From Bacillota bacterium (GTDB lineage: Bacteria; Bacillota; Clostridia; Lachnospirales; Lachnospiraceae), in the NCBI GenBank assembly GCA_023420935.1, contig JAEZUR010000196.1, positions 1 through 29,781 on the forward strand: 29,781 nucleotides of DNA, read 5' to 3'. Of this stretch, positions 22,788-29,781 are shown piece after piece; position 1 is the first letter of the stretch, and each line of letters opens with the position of its first letter. The translations under genes were made by a program, and so were the position numbers. Below the pieces are notes generated by a model. The model did no database searches and was not told the DNA's origin. It was given only the letters and a program-made list of their open reading frames with translations.

Positions 22788-24593
22788 TTATTTTTTTAAT
22801 TTCTCCTGTTCTATTTGTTCCGCCAAATCGTTTAGATACACCCAACGATCCATTTTCTGTTCTAATTGTGCTTCCGCTTCTTGTTTTTCATTCATTAATT
22901 GATTAAGCTTGCTATAATTACTAGATTCTTTCCCAATCTCAACATCAAGATGTTCAATCTTTTCTTCCAAAGCAGCAATTACTTGATCAATCTCATCATA
23001 TTCTTTCTGCTCGTTGTAAGTAAATTTAACCTTATTCTCTCTTTGCTTCACATATGCCGGTTTACTAGCAGCTTCTTTCTTAATCTCTAACACTACATCT
23101 TCCGCCATTGCTTCTTTTACCATTTTATAATCCGTAAACCCACCCTCATATTGGCGAATCTCTCCATTTCCTTCAAAAGCAAAGATGCGGCTAGCCATCT
23201 TGTCCAGAAAATAGCGATCATGGGATACCGTAACAACAATACCATTAAAGTTAGCTAAGTAATCTTCTAAAATAGTAAGTGTCTGAATGTCTAGATCATT
23301 GGTAGGCTCATCTAATATTAAAATATTAGGAGCTTCCATTAATATTTTTAATAGATATAATCTTCTTTTTTCTCCACCGGATAATTTAGAGATTAGAGAA
23401 TACTGCATCGCTCCCGTAAATAAAAATCTCTCAAGCATTTGCGATGCTGTTGCGGTTCCATCGGTGGTTTCGATATATTCCGCTACGGAACGAATATAAT
23501 CAATTACTTTTTGACTCTCATCCATGTATTCATTTTCCTGAGAAAAATAACCAATCTTAACCGTCTCACCAACTACCACATCACCGGAATCTGGATGCTC
23601 TACTCCGTTAATAATCTTAAGTAATGTAGATTTACCACATCCATTATCACCAATGATACCAATGCGATCCTGCTTCAGTAAGATATACGTAAAATTCTTA
23701 ATTAGCATCTTGTCCCCGTAAGACTTAGAAATATCATTGATTTCAATGGTTTTTTTACCAAGTCTAGAAGATAACGAATTCAGTTCTACATTGGCATCTT
23801 CTTCTGGTCTTTTACGGTCTCTTAACTCTTCAAAACGCTGAATATGAGCTTTTTGCTTGGTCGATCTGGCTCTGGCACCTCGCATCATCCACTCTAAGTC
23901 TTGACGATAAAGACTCTTATTCTTACGTTCTGTTGCCAATTCCATCTCTTCTCGTTCTGCTTTTAACTCTAAATATTTCATATAATTCGCGTTATAACTG
24001 TATAAACTTCCCTTATCTATCTCAACAATTCGGTTTGTTACCTTATCTAAGAAATAGCGGTCATGGGTTACCATCAAAAATGCACCCTGCCATTTATTTA
24101 AATAATCTTCTAACCATTCTGCCATAGTATTGTCTAAATGGTTGGTAGGCTCGTCTAATACCAGAATATCAGCTGGAGTAAGTAAAGTTCGAACAAGGGC
24201 TATTCTCTTTCTCTGTCCACCAGAAAGATTCATAATGTTGGCATCTAGATCTGTAATACCTAGTTTTAGAAGCATCGCCTTAGCTTCTCCTTCTATATTC
24301 CAGTGATCTTGCTCTGCCTTTTTCCCAACTATCACATTATCAAGAATAGATAATTTCTCATCAAACACAGGATTCTGCGCCAGATATTCCACTCTTACTT
24401 TATTCCCTTTCGTCACTGCTCCATCATCTGGATACTCAATCCCAGCAATAATCTTCAGCAACGTAGATTTACCCGTTCCATTTATTCCAATTACACCAAT
24501 CTTATCCCCTTCATTAATCCCAAGAGTAATCTGATCAAATAATATTTTATCCGTATAACTTTTCGTAACCTTTTCAGCCGTTAATAAATTCAT
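22788..24593 (-). CDS. ABC-F ATPase, Uup-like, 601 aa
   Basis: A soluble twin-ATPase protein of the ABC-F family, which act on the ribosome or, for Uup, also on DNA stability; no membrane domain is present. NBD1 has Walker A GINGTGKST, signature LSGGQRKR and LVLDEPTNHLD. The linker contains RGARARSTKQKAHIQRFEEL. NBD2 has GDNGCGKST, LSGGEKRR and LILDEPTNDLD, with both switch histidines in VTHDRYFL and VSHDRYFL. The last 80 residues form a charged coiled coil (ALEEKIEHLDVEIGKE), the C-terminal domain typical of Uup. The ribosome site gaggaa lies 6 nt before the ATG. It is the first gene of a three-gene operon. Its promoter region contains palindromic element 3. Confidence 0.93.
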   Translation of the reverse strand: MNLLTAEKVTKSYTDKILFDQITLGINEGDKIGVIGINGTGKSTLLKIIAGIEYPDDGAVTKGNKVRVEYLAQNPVFDEKLSILDNVIVGKKAEQDHWNIEGEAKAMLLKLGITDLDANIMNLSGGQRKRIALVRTLLTPADILVLDEPTNHLDNTMAEWLEDYLNKWQGAFLMVTHDRYFLDKVTNRIVEIDKGSLYSYNANYMKYLELKAEREEMELATERKNKSLYRQDLEWMMRGARARSTKQKAHIQRFEELRDRKRPEEDANVELNSLSSRLGKKTIEINDISKSYGDKMLIKNFTYILLKQDRIGIIGDNGCGKSTLLKIINGVEHPDSGDVVVGETVKIGYFSQENEYMDESQKVIDYIRSVAEYIETTDGTATASQMLERFLFTGAMQYSLISKLSGGEKRRLYLLKILMEAPNILILDEPTNDLDIQTLTILEDYLANFNGIVVTVSHDRYFLDKMASRIFAFEGNGEIRQYEGGFTDYKMVKEAMAEDVVLEIKKEAASKPAYVKQRENKVKFTYNEQKEYDEIDQVIAALEEKIEHLDVEIGKESSNYSKLNQLMNEKQEAEAQLEQKMDRWVYLNDLAEQIEQEKLKK

Positions 24594-24653
24594 TTCAATT
24601 CCTCATACTTACATAATTTATAATTGTCCTTGTGAAATTCAATAAAGTACACT

Positions 24654-24733
24654 GTTGAAATAAAATCATACAATTCCGAAGCGTAAGCTAAGCGTAGCGT
24701 TGGAGCGTAGGATTTGTATGATTTTATTTCAAC
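24654..24733. repeat. Palindromic element 3 with shared 32-nt core
   Basis: A perfect 20-bp inverted repeat (24654-24673 with 24714-24733) encloses TTCC, a 32-nt core (24678-24709), then GGA. The core runs from GAAGCGTAAGCTAAGC to CGTTGGAGCGTA, matches the core of element 2 in reverse orientation (27 of 32), and contains AGCGTA three times. It lies 60 nt upstream of the minus-strand ABC-F gene, in its leader or promoter. The remainder of the 348-nt gap 24594-24941 holds a plus-strand promoter and no gene; a minus-strand open frame across the element is an effect of the repeat. Confidence 0.8.
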
Positions 24734-24869
24734 TCCACAGTCTAGAATATTCACACTAACCATTAGATAATCTATATTATAGCCCATGTTCCAGATGGTG
24801 ACAATCTATTTTTCCAAGTCTTGAAACCATCTTATAGAAGAAAAACTTCATAATATTCCTAGAAAATGC

Positions 24870-24897
24870 TTGCAAAATCGTGAATATACGGTAAAAT
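24870..24897 (+). promoter_or_regulatory. Promoter of the 24942 ABC-F gene
   Basis: TTGCAA (24870-24875) and TAAAAT (24892-24897) with a 16-nt spacer, 45 nt upstream of the start codon. Confidence 0.6.
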
Positions 24898-24941
24898 AAG
24901 GGGTGATGTGTATAAACGACTAAGAAAGGCAAGGTTATAAA

Positions 24942-26576
24942 ATGATTCAAGCAAGCAATATTACATTAAGACTCGGTAAGAGAGCTTTATTTGAAGAAGT
25001 TAATATTAAATTTACAGAGGGTAATTGTTACGGTTTAATTGGAGCAAATGGAGCAGGTAAGTCTACATTTCTTAAAATTTTAACCGGTGAAATAGAACCA
25101 ACGCAAGGAGATATCATTATTACTCCTGGCCAGCGACTTTCCTTTTTGAAACAGGATCACTTTAAATATGATGAATTTACTGTTCTAGATACTTGTATCA
25201 TGGGTAATCAAAGACTCTATGATATTATGAAAGAAAAAGATGAAATCTATGCGAAAGAAGATTTCACTGAAGAAGACGGAATCAAAGCTAGCGAATTAGA
25301 AGGCGAATTTGCTAATATGAATGGTTGGGAAGCAGAATCAGATGCTGCTCAATTATTAAATGGACTTGGAATCGATACAGAATATCATTATAAATTAATG
25401 AGCGAATTAACTGGGTCCATCAAAATCAAAGTGCTTCTTGCTCAGGCATTATTCGGAAATCCAGATATTCTATTACTGGATGAGCCTACAAACCACCTTG
25501 ACCTTGATGCAATTCGTTGGTTAGAAGAATTCTTAATCAACTTTGAGAATACCGTTATTGTTGTATCCCATGACCGTTATTTCTTAAATAAAGTATGTAC
25601 TCATATCGCGGATATCGATTATGCTAAGATACAGCTTTATTCTGGTAACTATGACTTCTGGTATGAATCAAGTCAGTTAATGGTGAAACAATTAAAAGAT
25701 GCGAATAAGAAGAAAGAAGAAAAGATTAAAGAATTGCAGGACTTTATCCAGCGCTTTAGTGCTAATGCTTCTAAGTCAAAACAGGCAACTTCTAGAAAGA
25801 AAGCATTAGAAAAAATAGAATTAGATGATATCAGACCATCTAGTCGTAAATATCCATACATTGATTTTAGACCAGCACGTGATATCGGAAATGAAGTATT
25901 AACCGTATCCAACATCTCTAAAACCATTGATGGGGTAAAAGTTCTTGATAACATTTCCTTTATTATCGGACATGATGATAAAGTTGCATTTGTAGGAAGT
26001 AATACACTTGCTACTACTACTTTATTTAAAATATTAGCTGGAGAAATGGAACCAGATGAAGGAGAATATAAATGGGGTATTACAACTTCCAGTTCTTACT
26101 TCCCAAAAGATAATACAAAGGACTTTGCAGGAGAAGAAATTATCGTTGATTGGTTAATGCAATTCTCTACTGAAAAAGATGTAACTTATGTACGTGGATT
26201 CCTTGGAAGAATGTTATTCGCCGGAGAAGAAGGCGTGAAAAAAGTTAAGGTATTATCCGGTGGTGAAAAAGTTCGTGTTATGTTATCCAAAATGATGATT
26301 ATGCAATCCAATGTATTAATTATGGACGAACCTACCAACCATTTAGATATGGAATCTATTACTGCCCTTAACAATGGATTAATCAAATTCCCTGGTGTTG
26401 TATTATTTACATCACAGGATCATCAGTTTATTCAAACAGTTGCAAACCGTATTATGGAGCTTACTCCTAATGGATTAATTGATAAGATTACAACTTACGA
26501 TGAATACTTAGACAATGACGAATTAGCTCGTAAGAGACAAATTCTAAGCATTCAAGACGACGAAGACCAAGACTGA
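24942..26576 (+). CDS. ABC-F ATPase, YbiT/YkpA-like, 544 aa
   Basis: A soluble ABC-F protein with two nucleotide-binding domains. NBD1 has a full Walker A, GANGAGKST, and Walker B LLLDEPTNHLD, but its signature reads ELTGSIKIK in place of LSGGQ. The linker is basic and helical (residues about 245-300). NBD2 has GSNTLATTT, lacking the Walker A lysine, but keeps LSGGEKVR and LIMDEPTNHLD; the switch position reads TSQDH instead of SHD. The YbiT/YkpA branch is known for an atypical second ATP site, so this may be family-typical and not decay. It differs from the Uup-like gene on the other strand and is not a recent duplicate. It is monocistronic, with a promoter at 24870 and a terminator at 26611. 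Confidence 0.92.
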   Translation: MIQASNITLRLGKRALFEEVNIKFTEGNCYGLIGANGAGKSTFLKILTGEIEPTQGDIIITPGQRLSFLKQDHFKYDEFTVLDTCIMGNQRLYDIMKEKDEIYAKEDFTEEDGIKASELEGEFANMNGWEAESDAAQLLNGLGIDTEYHYKLMSELTGSIKIKVLLAQALFGNPDILLLDEPTNHLDLDAIRWLEEFLINFENTVIVVSHDRYFLNKVCTHIADIDYAKIQLYSGNYDFWYESSQLMVKQLKDANKKKEEKIKELQDFIQRFSANASKSKQATSRKKALEKIELDDIRPSSRKYPYIDFRPARDIGNEVLTVSNISKTIDGVKVLDNISFIIGHDDKVAFVGSNTLATTTLFKILAGEMEPDEGEYKWGITTSSSYFPKDNTKDFAGEEIIVDWLMQFSTEKDVTYVRGFLGRMLFAGEEGVKKVKVLSGGEKVRVMLSKMMIMQSNVLIMDEPTNHLDMESITALNNGLIKFPGVVLFTSQDHQFIQTVANRIMELTPNGLIDKITTYDEYLDNDELARKRQILSIQDDEDQD

Positions 26577-26591
26577 TTGCGCAGGCAACAA

Positions 26592-26741
26592 GCCGTGCAC
26601 GAATAGAGAAATGGTAACCACTATGCTTGCATAAAGTGGTTACCATTTTTTATTCGTATAGGGCACCTGCCCGCATAGTAATTAAGAAGTTCGCACTTTG
26701 AACTTCTTAATTACTGCCTTCGTGGGTAGGTGTCGCACGGC
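26592..26741 (+). ncRNA. Candidate structured RNA, three-way junction (element 4)
   Basis: Three helices close on each other with almost no unpaired bases between them. P1 is GCCGTGC (26592-26598) with GCACGGC (26735-26741). P2 is 26600-26656, with CGAATA/TATTCG at its base and a 12-bp upper stem. P3 is 26662-26734, with a 13-bp lower stem and a perfect 15-bp upper stem (26678-26692 with 26700-26714). The lower P3 stem uses three G-U pairs that would be A-C mismatches on the other strand, which favours a plus-strand RNA. P2 followed by six T also looks like a terminator of the ABC-F gene. It occupies most of the 325-nt gap 26577-26901. Confidence 0.5.
26611..26651 (+). terminator. Terminator of the 24942 ABC-F gene
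   Basis: A perfect 12-bp stem (26611-26622 with 26635-26646) is followed by a T run to 26651, 35 nt after the stop codon. Confidence 0.8.
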
Positions 26742-26819
26742 GTACCTATTCAACGATTTTACAGCAAAATTTTGAATACACTCCTTTTACACATCATTTG
26801 TAGTCTCTCCCCTCCCCCA

Positions 26820-26871
26820 CAAAAAAATGGTTAATACCAAACGATCATACTCGATCATTCTGTATTAACCA
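26820..26871 (-). terminator. Terminator of the phospholipase C-like gene
   Basis: TGGTTAATAC (26828-26837) pairs with its complement (26862-26871), with GATC/GATC inside the loop. On the minus strand the stem is followed by seven T (26827-26820). It lies 30 nt after the stop codon at 26902. Confidence 0.85.
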
Positions 26872-26901
26872 CTATCTAAAATATCAATTTTATCATCACA
26901 T

Positions 26902-27498
26902 CTATTCATAAGCAGCTTCTAGCTGCTTCATTTCCATAAAATTAAGTTCGAATATTTGTAATATTGCATCTACCACCTTGTGGCAAAGCTCAACAATGTA
27001 GTGACAATCTAATTTAACAACCTTAATAACTTGTAAATATTCTACATGCATTCTCTCAATAAATGCAAGTATCTCTTCTACTGTAGTAAACGTTCCATTT
27101 TTCTCACGAACACGTTTTGCTTCTTCACTATGAACATATTTCTTTAATGCGAATTTTAACTCTTTCTCGTATTCACAATGTTCTTTAATATTGCCTGTAA
27201 AGATAGTATTGTGTGGGAATGTAAAATAGTCTGCTATGTAGTGAGTAATTACGCCTAAATGTCTGCAATAATATCTGCTCATTCCCTTTTCTGTATCGTA
27301 ACCATCGGTCACTTTACGGATCTCTTCTTTTAATATATGAAATGTTTCATCAATTGAATGTCTTCTTGTTATAAAAGATGGTGTACAGTCAGGAAGTATA
27401 CTTCCTAAATAAAATGATTTTTTATGATCCTGTATATGTTCCATACCCTTGCTATTCATCAAGTATTTTGCCAACGAAATGTGTGACTTCTTTCTCAT
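26902..27498 (-). CDS. Zinc-dependent phospholipase C-like protein, 198 aa
   Basis: The fold family is that of zinc-dependent phospholipase C (all-helical, three-metal site). Visible family features are SHISLAKYLMN at the start, YLGSILPDCTPSF, RRHSIDETFHIL and RHLGVITHYIADYFTFPHN, which carry the His and Asp residues that bind zinc. No signal peptide is present, unlike secreted toxins such as clostridial alpha-toxin. This is the short cytosolic clostridial form whose substrate is not known. The second of two adjacent ATG codons (27498) is favoured because ggagg lies 6 nt upstream of it; 27501 is the alternative. It is monocistronic. Confidence 0.9.
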   Translation of the reverse strand: MRKKSHISLAKYLMNSKGMEHIQDHKKSFYLGSILPDCTPSFITRRHSIDETFHILKEEIRKVTDGYDTEKGMSRYYCRHLGVITHYIADYFTFPHNTIFTGNIKEHCEYEKELKFALKKYVHSEEAKRVREKNGTFTTVEEILAFIERMHVEYLQVIKVVKLDCHYIVELCHKVVDAILQIFELNFMEMKQLEAAYE

Positions 27499-27648
27499 CA
27501 TTATCCTCCAAAGGAAAAACCTACATCATATAGTACTTTATACCTAGTAAATACCACTAGACCTATTGTAGTCCAATTTAGTAAAATAATCAATAGAATT
27601 TTGTGATGTTACAAATAATTTACTATTTCGTAACACTTCATTCATATA

Positions 27649-27678
27649 TTGACAAAAGAGGAATTACTAATGTAAAAT
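27649..27678 (+). promoter_or_regulatory. Promoter of the histidine phosphatase gene
   Basis: A consensus TTGACA (27649-27654) and TAAAAT (27673-27678) with an 18-nt spacer, 50 nt upstream of the start codon. Confidence 0.6.
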
Positions 27679-27728
27679 TGCTGAATAATAAGTTAACTCA
27701 TTTCTTTCAGAACAGAAAGGATTTTAAC

Positions 27729-28340
27729 ATGAATACAGAACTATTTTTAATACGCCACGGCGAAACAGAGTGGAATAAATCCGGACGATATCAAGGATGT
27801 ACTGACATTCCTTTATCAGAAAAAGGAATTCTACAAGCCGGATTATTAAGAGATCGTTTTCAGAATCAATTTGATTGCCTTTACACCAGCCCCTTAAGTA
27901 GAGCACTGGAAACAGCCAAAATTATAGGCCAAGGTTCCAATATTGAACCAATCATTTCATACCCTTTCATCGAAATCAATTTTGGCATCTGGGAAGGCCT
28001 AAATATAAACGAAATAAAAGCGCAATATCCAGATGAATTCCACCACTGGAGAACAGATGAAACCATAGCTAATCTTATGAGCAGTGAAGGCAGCATAAAA
28101 GCCGCCAGCATGAGAGCCAAAAATGAAGCATTACGTTTGGTTCAAACACACCCTGGCCAACGCATCTTAGTGATTGGACATGGTGGAATCATAAAGGCTG
28201 CTTTAATCGGTCTTATGGATTGGAAAATGACCATGTACCACAAATTTATGTTCGGCAACACCTCCGTCACCAAATTAACCTTCGACGAAAACTTAAATTC
28301 CATCATTAACACCATAAATGATACCAGCCATTTATATTGA
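27729..28340 (+). CDS. Histidine phosphatase (phosphoglycerate mutase-like), 203 aa
   Basis: The catalytic motif LIRHGETEWN has the phosphohistidine near residue 9, with SPLSRALETA (phosphate-binding Arg), a Glu in FIEINFGIWEG and the second His in VIGHGG. These define the branch-1 histidine phosphatase superfamily. This branch includes cofactor-dependent phosphoglycerate mutase and broad phosphatases such as PhoE and CobC. The length (about 200) fits the phosphatases better than the 230-250-residue mutase. The ATG at 27729 was chosen because aaagga lies 8 nt upstream; the open frame extends to 27603 but without initiation signals. It is monocistronic and ends at a strong hairpin. Confidence 0.92.
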   Translation: MNTELFLIRHGETEWNKSGRYQGCTDIPLSEKGILQAGLLRDRFQNQFDCLYTSPLSRALETAKIIGQGSNIEPIISYPFIEINFGIWEGLNINEIKAQYPDEFHHWRTDETIANLMSSEGSIKAASMRAKNEALRLVQTHPGQRILVIGHGGIIKAALIGLMDWKMTMYHKFMFGNTSVTKLTFDENLNSIINTINDTSHLY

Positions 28341-28382
28341 TAATAGCGTCATAAATGACTGGCTCGATAATAATCCCTATAA

Positions 28383-28434
28383 AAAAGGAAGTGGTAAGTG
28401 TAAATACAAGTTTTTACACTTACCACTTCCTTTT
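28383..28434. terminator. Very strong 22-bp hairpin terminator
   Basis: A perfect 22-bp inverted repeat (28383-28404 with 28413-28434) with an 8-nt loop. The stem starts with four A and ends with four T, so it can work in both directions. It lies 42 nt after the histidine phosphatase stop. Confidence 0.85.
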
Positions 28435-28515
28435 AATACCTCAAAAGTTTATATTCTTAAATAACAAGCTTATTATCTAACGAAATTTTAAAAGTCCTTT
28501 GAACAACCTAGATCT

Positions 28516-28717
28516 GTCAATTTGCACCCTCACAACCTATAAAGAAGTGATACACCATATAATTTGCTGAGCAACTGTTATGAAGTCGTTGGTACTTAGG
28601 ATCTGTACTTTAGATCCTTATGTACCATTACGAACTTCATCCAAGCGAGAGCGTGTTGCGAATCAAATTATATGTTGTATCACTTCCTTCATAAACATGC
28701 AATTAGTGCAAATTGAC
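28516..28717. repeat. 202-nt nested inverted-repeat element (element 5)
   Basis: Four nested helices are visible. The outer one is GTCAATTTGCAC (28516-28527) with its exact complement (28706-28717). The second is 23 bp with one mismatch (28544-28566 with 28664-28686). The third is GCAAC (28571-28575) with GTTGC (28655-28659). The terminal hairpin is 28580-28640, with a GGATCT/AGATCC tip. No coding potential is convincing; a plus-strand open frame through it is an effect of the palindrome. It ends 20 nt from the stop of the minus-strand beta-helix gene. It could be a miniature element or a structured RNA. It fills most of the 396-nt gap 28341-28736. Confidence 0.75.
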
Positions 28718-28736
28718 TCACCAACTTTTCTCCCAA

Positions 28737-29781
28737 TTAAGATACATTATTCGGCCTACATTCTTGATATTCACATCCATCAATATAAGAAGTACCCGAC
28801 ATATCAATAGCTCCACCACTATAATCAGATATACATCGGATAAATTTACTATTTACAATCTCTCCCCTATTTCCATACATAAGTATCCCCGCGCCACTTT
28901 TCGCACGGCAATTTACCATCACACATTGATCAATCTTCCCACCCTGAGTATATAATGCTCCTTCTAAACAATAAGAAAAGATACAATCTATAATTGTAGG
29001 CGAAATTGGATCAAATATAGCTCGACCACCAGCTGTATTTAAAATCAAACAATGGCTTAAGTTAATTCTTGTTCCCTTAGCACGGAATATACCCGCTTTC
29101 CCATCTCCATTAAATTGACTATAGGACACATTACAACCTCTTGCACCCGATACATTAATTAAGTCACGTCCAACCAGATTCACTGCTTTCAATAGAGAAT
29201 GTTTAATCGTAAGAACCCCAAGGCAAACGATGGTCTGCTTTACATATACCCTTGTATGTTTAATCTCTAAAACTCCCATCTCTTCTACAATTAACTTACA
29301 ATCCAATACAGTTGGAACTGTGATCTGATACTCTTTTTGAATTTTAATTTCGGTTCCTCCCAAATACTGCATTAATTCTTCTTTTTCCGGGTAGCAACTG
29401 CTATACGTGCAATCTGCAACATTGGATTTGACTGCACCATGATATAAAATAGCTGCACCATATTCCACCGCCTTGCAGTAACGAAATCTACATCCAAGTA
29501 TCATAATCTGATCACTGGTATAAATTGCTCCACCATTCTTTGCTTCGCAGTCATAGAATTTACAATCCTTAACCCATCCAGTTCCATTTTGAATAAGCAA
29601 CGCAGCACCATTATGTACAGTGTAACAATCTTCAAAGGAGGTCTCTTCAATGTTAATTGTATCTCCCCAGAACTTAACAGCTGCATTTACGCTGGATCGA
29701 CTAATTTTGCATTTTTGAATGGTTAAATTACCATTCTCTTGGATAATTGCTGTACCCCAATTACGACAGTCTATCTCAGAG
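28737..29781 (-). CDS. Right-handed beta-helix protein, C-terminal part (truncated at window end)
   Basis: The minus-strand frame is open to the window edge, so the start lies beyond. The visible 347 residues consist of repeated rungs of about 20-25 residues with a pattern like C-x-F-x-x-C-x-A-x-x-x-G-G-A-I: WVKDCKFYDCEAKNGGAIYT, LGCRFRYCKAVEYGAAILYH, VNCRAKSGAGILMYG and FIRCISDYSGGAIDMSG. This is the parallel beta-helix fold of polysaccharide lyases and of many surface proteins. The rungs show stacked Cys and Asn-rich turns. No catalytic site can be identified from this part, and no export signal can be judged. Homologues with many GGAI-type rungs are often of unknown role. The palindromic element 5 lies just past its stop. 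Confidence 0.85.
   Translation of the reverse strand, partial: SEIDCRNWGTAIIQENGNLTIQKCKISRSSVNAAVKFWGDTINIEETSFEDCYTVHNGAALLIQNGTGWVKDCKFYDCEAKNGGAIYTSDQIMILGCRFRYCKAVEYGAAILYHGAVKSNVADCTYSSCYPEKEELMQYLGGTEIKIQKEYQITVPTVLDCKLIVEEMGVLEIKHTRVYVKQTIVCLGVLTIKHSLLKAVNLVGRDLINVSGARGCNVSYSQFNGDGKAGIFRAKGTRINLSHCLILNTAGGRAIFDPISPTIIDCIFSYCLEGALYTQGGKIDQCVMVNCRAKSGAGILMYGNRGEIVNSKFIRCISDYSGGAIDMSGTSYIDGCEYQECRPNNVS

Noticed and set aside
24590..24787. Minus-strand 65-codon open frame upstream of the Uup-like gene
   Set aside because: It is created by the palindromic element 3, has no ribosome site and overlaps the ABC-F leader.
27606..27634. TGTTAC/GTAACA inverted repeat near the histidine phosphatase promoter as an operator
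   Set aside because: Only 6-bp arms with a long AT-rich spacer; could be chance.
28580..28955. Plus-strand open frames of 76 and 80 codons at the end of the beta-helix gene
   Set aside because: They run through element 5 and antisense to the beta-helix gene, with no ribosome site; they are shadows.
1..29781. CRISPR array, insertion sequence, prophage or integrase
   Set aside because: No regularly spaced repeats, transposase or integrase motifs, or phage structural genes were found; the holin and M15 peptidase are isolated.

Overview
The window looks like chromosome from a low-GC, spore-forming clostridium, most likely Lachnospiraceae of the Lachnoclostridium/Clostridium phytofermentans kind. 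The evidence is AT-rich DNA, strong GGAGG ribosome sites, dense two-strand packing, LysM-GH18 spore/cortex-type proteins, a two-gene Ku/LigD system, a CIRCE element and a gene order without rRNA, plasmid or transposase genes. The genus is an inference from protein style, not from a search.

Positions 1-8900 are an accessory stretch of envelope, spore-type and small genes. It holds two related LysM/GH18-like proteins that both lack the catalytic DxE motif (2-901, 3338-4648), a membrane-anchored zinc-ribbon protein, a holin, a YmaF-family protein, an M15 peptidase with a LysM domain, and several proteins under 70 residues whose stop codons sit inside terminator hairpins. In the middle lies a minimal NHEJ pair, ku and ligD (5899-7637), preceded by a 49-codon gene whose stop codon is in the loop of a terminator. 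A tRNA-Pro(GGG) gene follows at 8892.

Positions 9041-13465 are a complete riboflavin operon: consensus promoter, FMN riboswitch, two successive terminators, ribD, ribE, ribBA, ribH, and a translationally coupled HAD phosphatase that could supply the pathway's dephosphorylation step. Next come a DegV protein, a small membrane protein, htpG with a perfect CIRCE site and unusual acidic insertions, a DUF5721 protein and an M18 aminopeptidase. A minus-strand operon (24593 to 20065) encodes an Uup-like ABC-F ATPase, a GlgX/isoamylase-like protein that has lost every catalytic residue, and a nucleotidyltransferase-like protein. A divergent ABC-F ATPase (24942-26576), a zinc-dependent phospholipase C-like protein, a histidine phosphatase and a truncated beta-helix protein complete the gene set.

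The most unusual signal is in the intergenic DNA. At least five gaps carry large nested inverted repeats. Two of them (19474-19597 and 24654-24733) share a 32-nt core (27 of 32 identical, in opposite orientation) but have long, nearly perfect arms of unrelated sequence. Another (26592-26741) folds on paper as a compact three-way junction with G-U pairs that favour the plus-strand RNA, and another (28516-28717) is a 202-nt nested hairpin. They look like a palindromic element family and/or structured RNAs. No CRISPR array, insertion sequence or prophage was seen.
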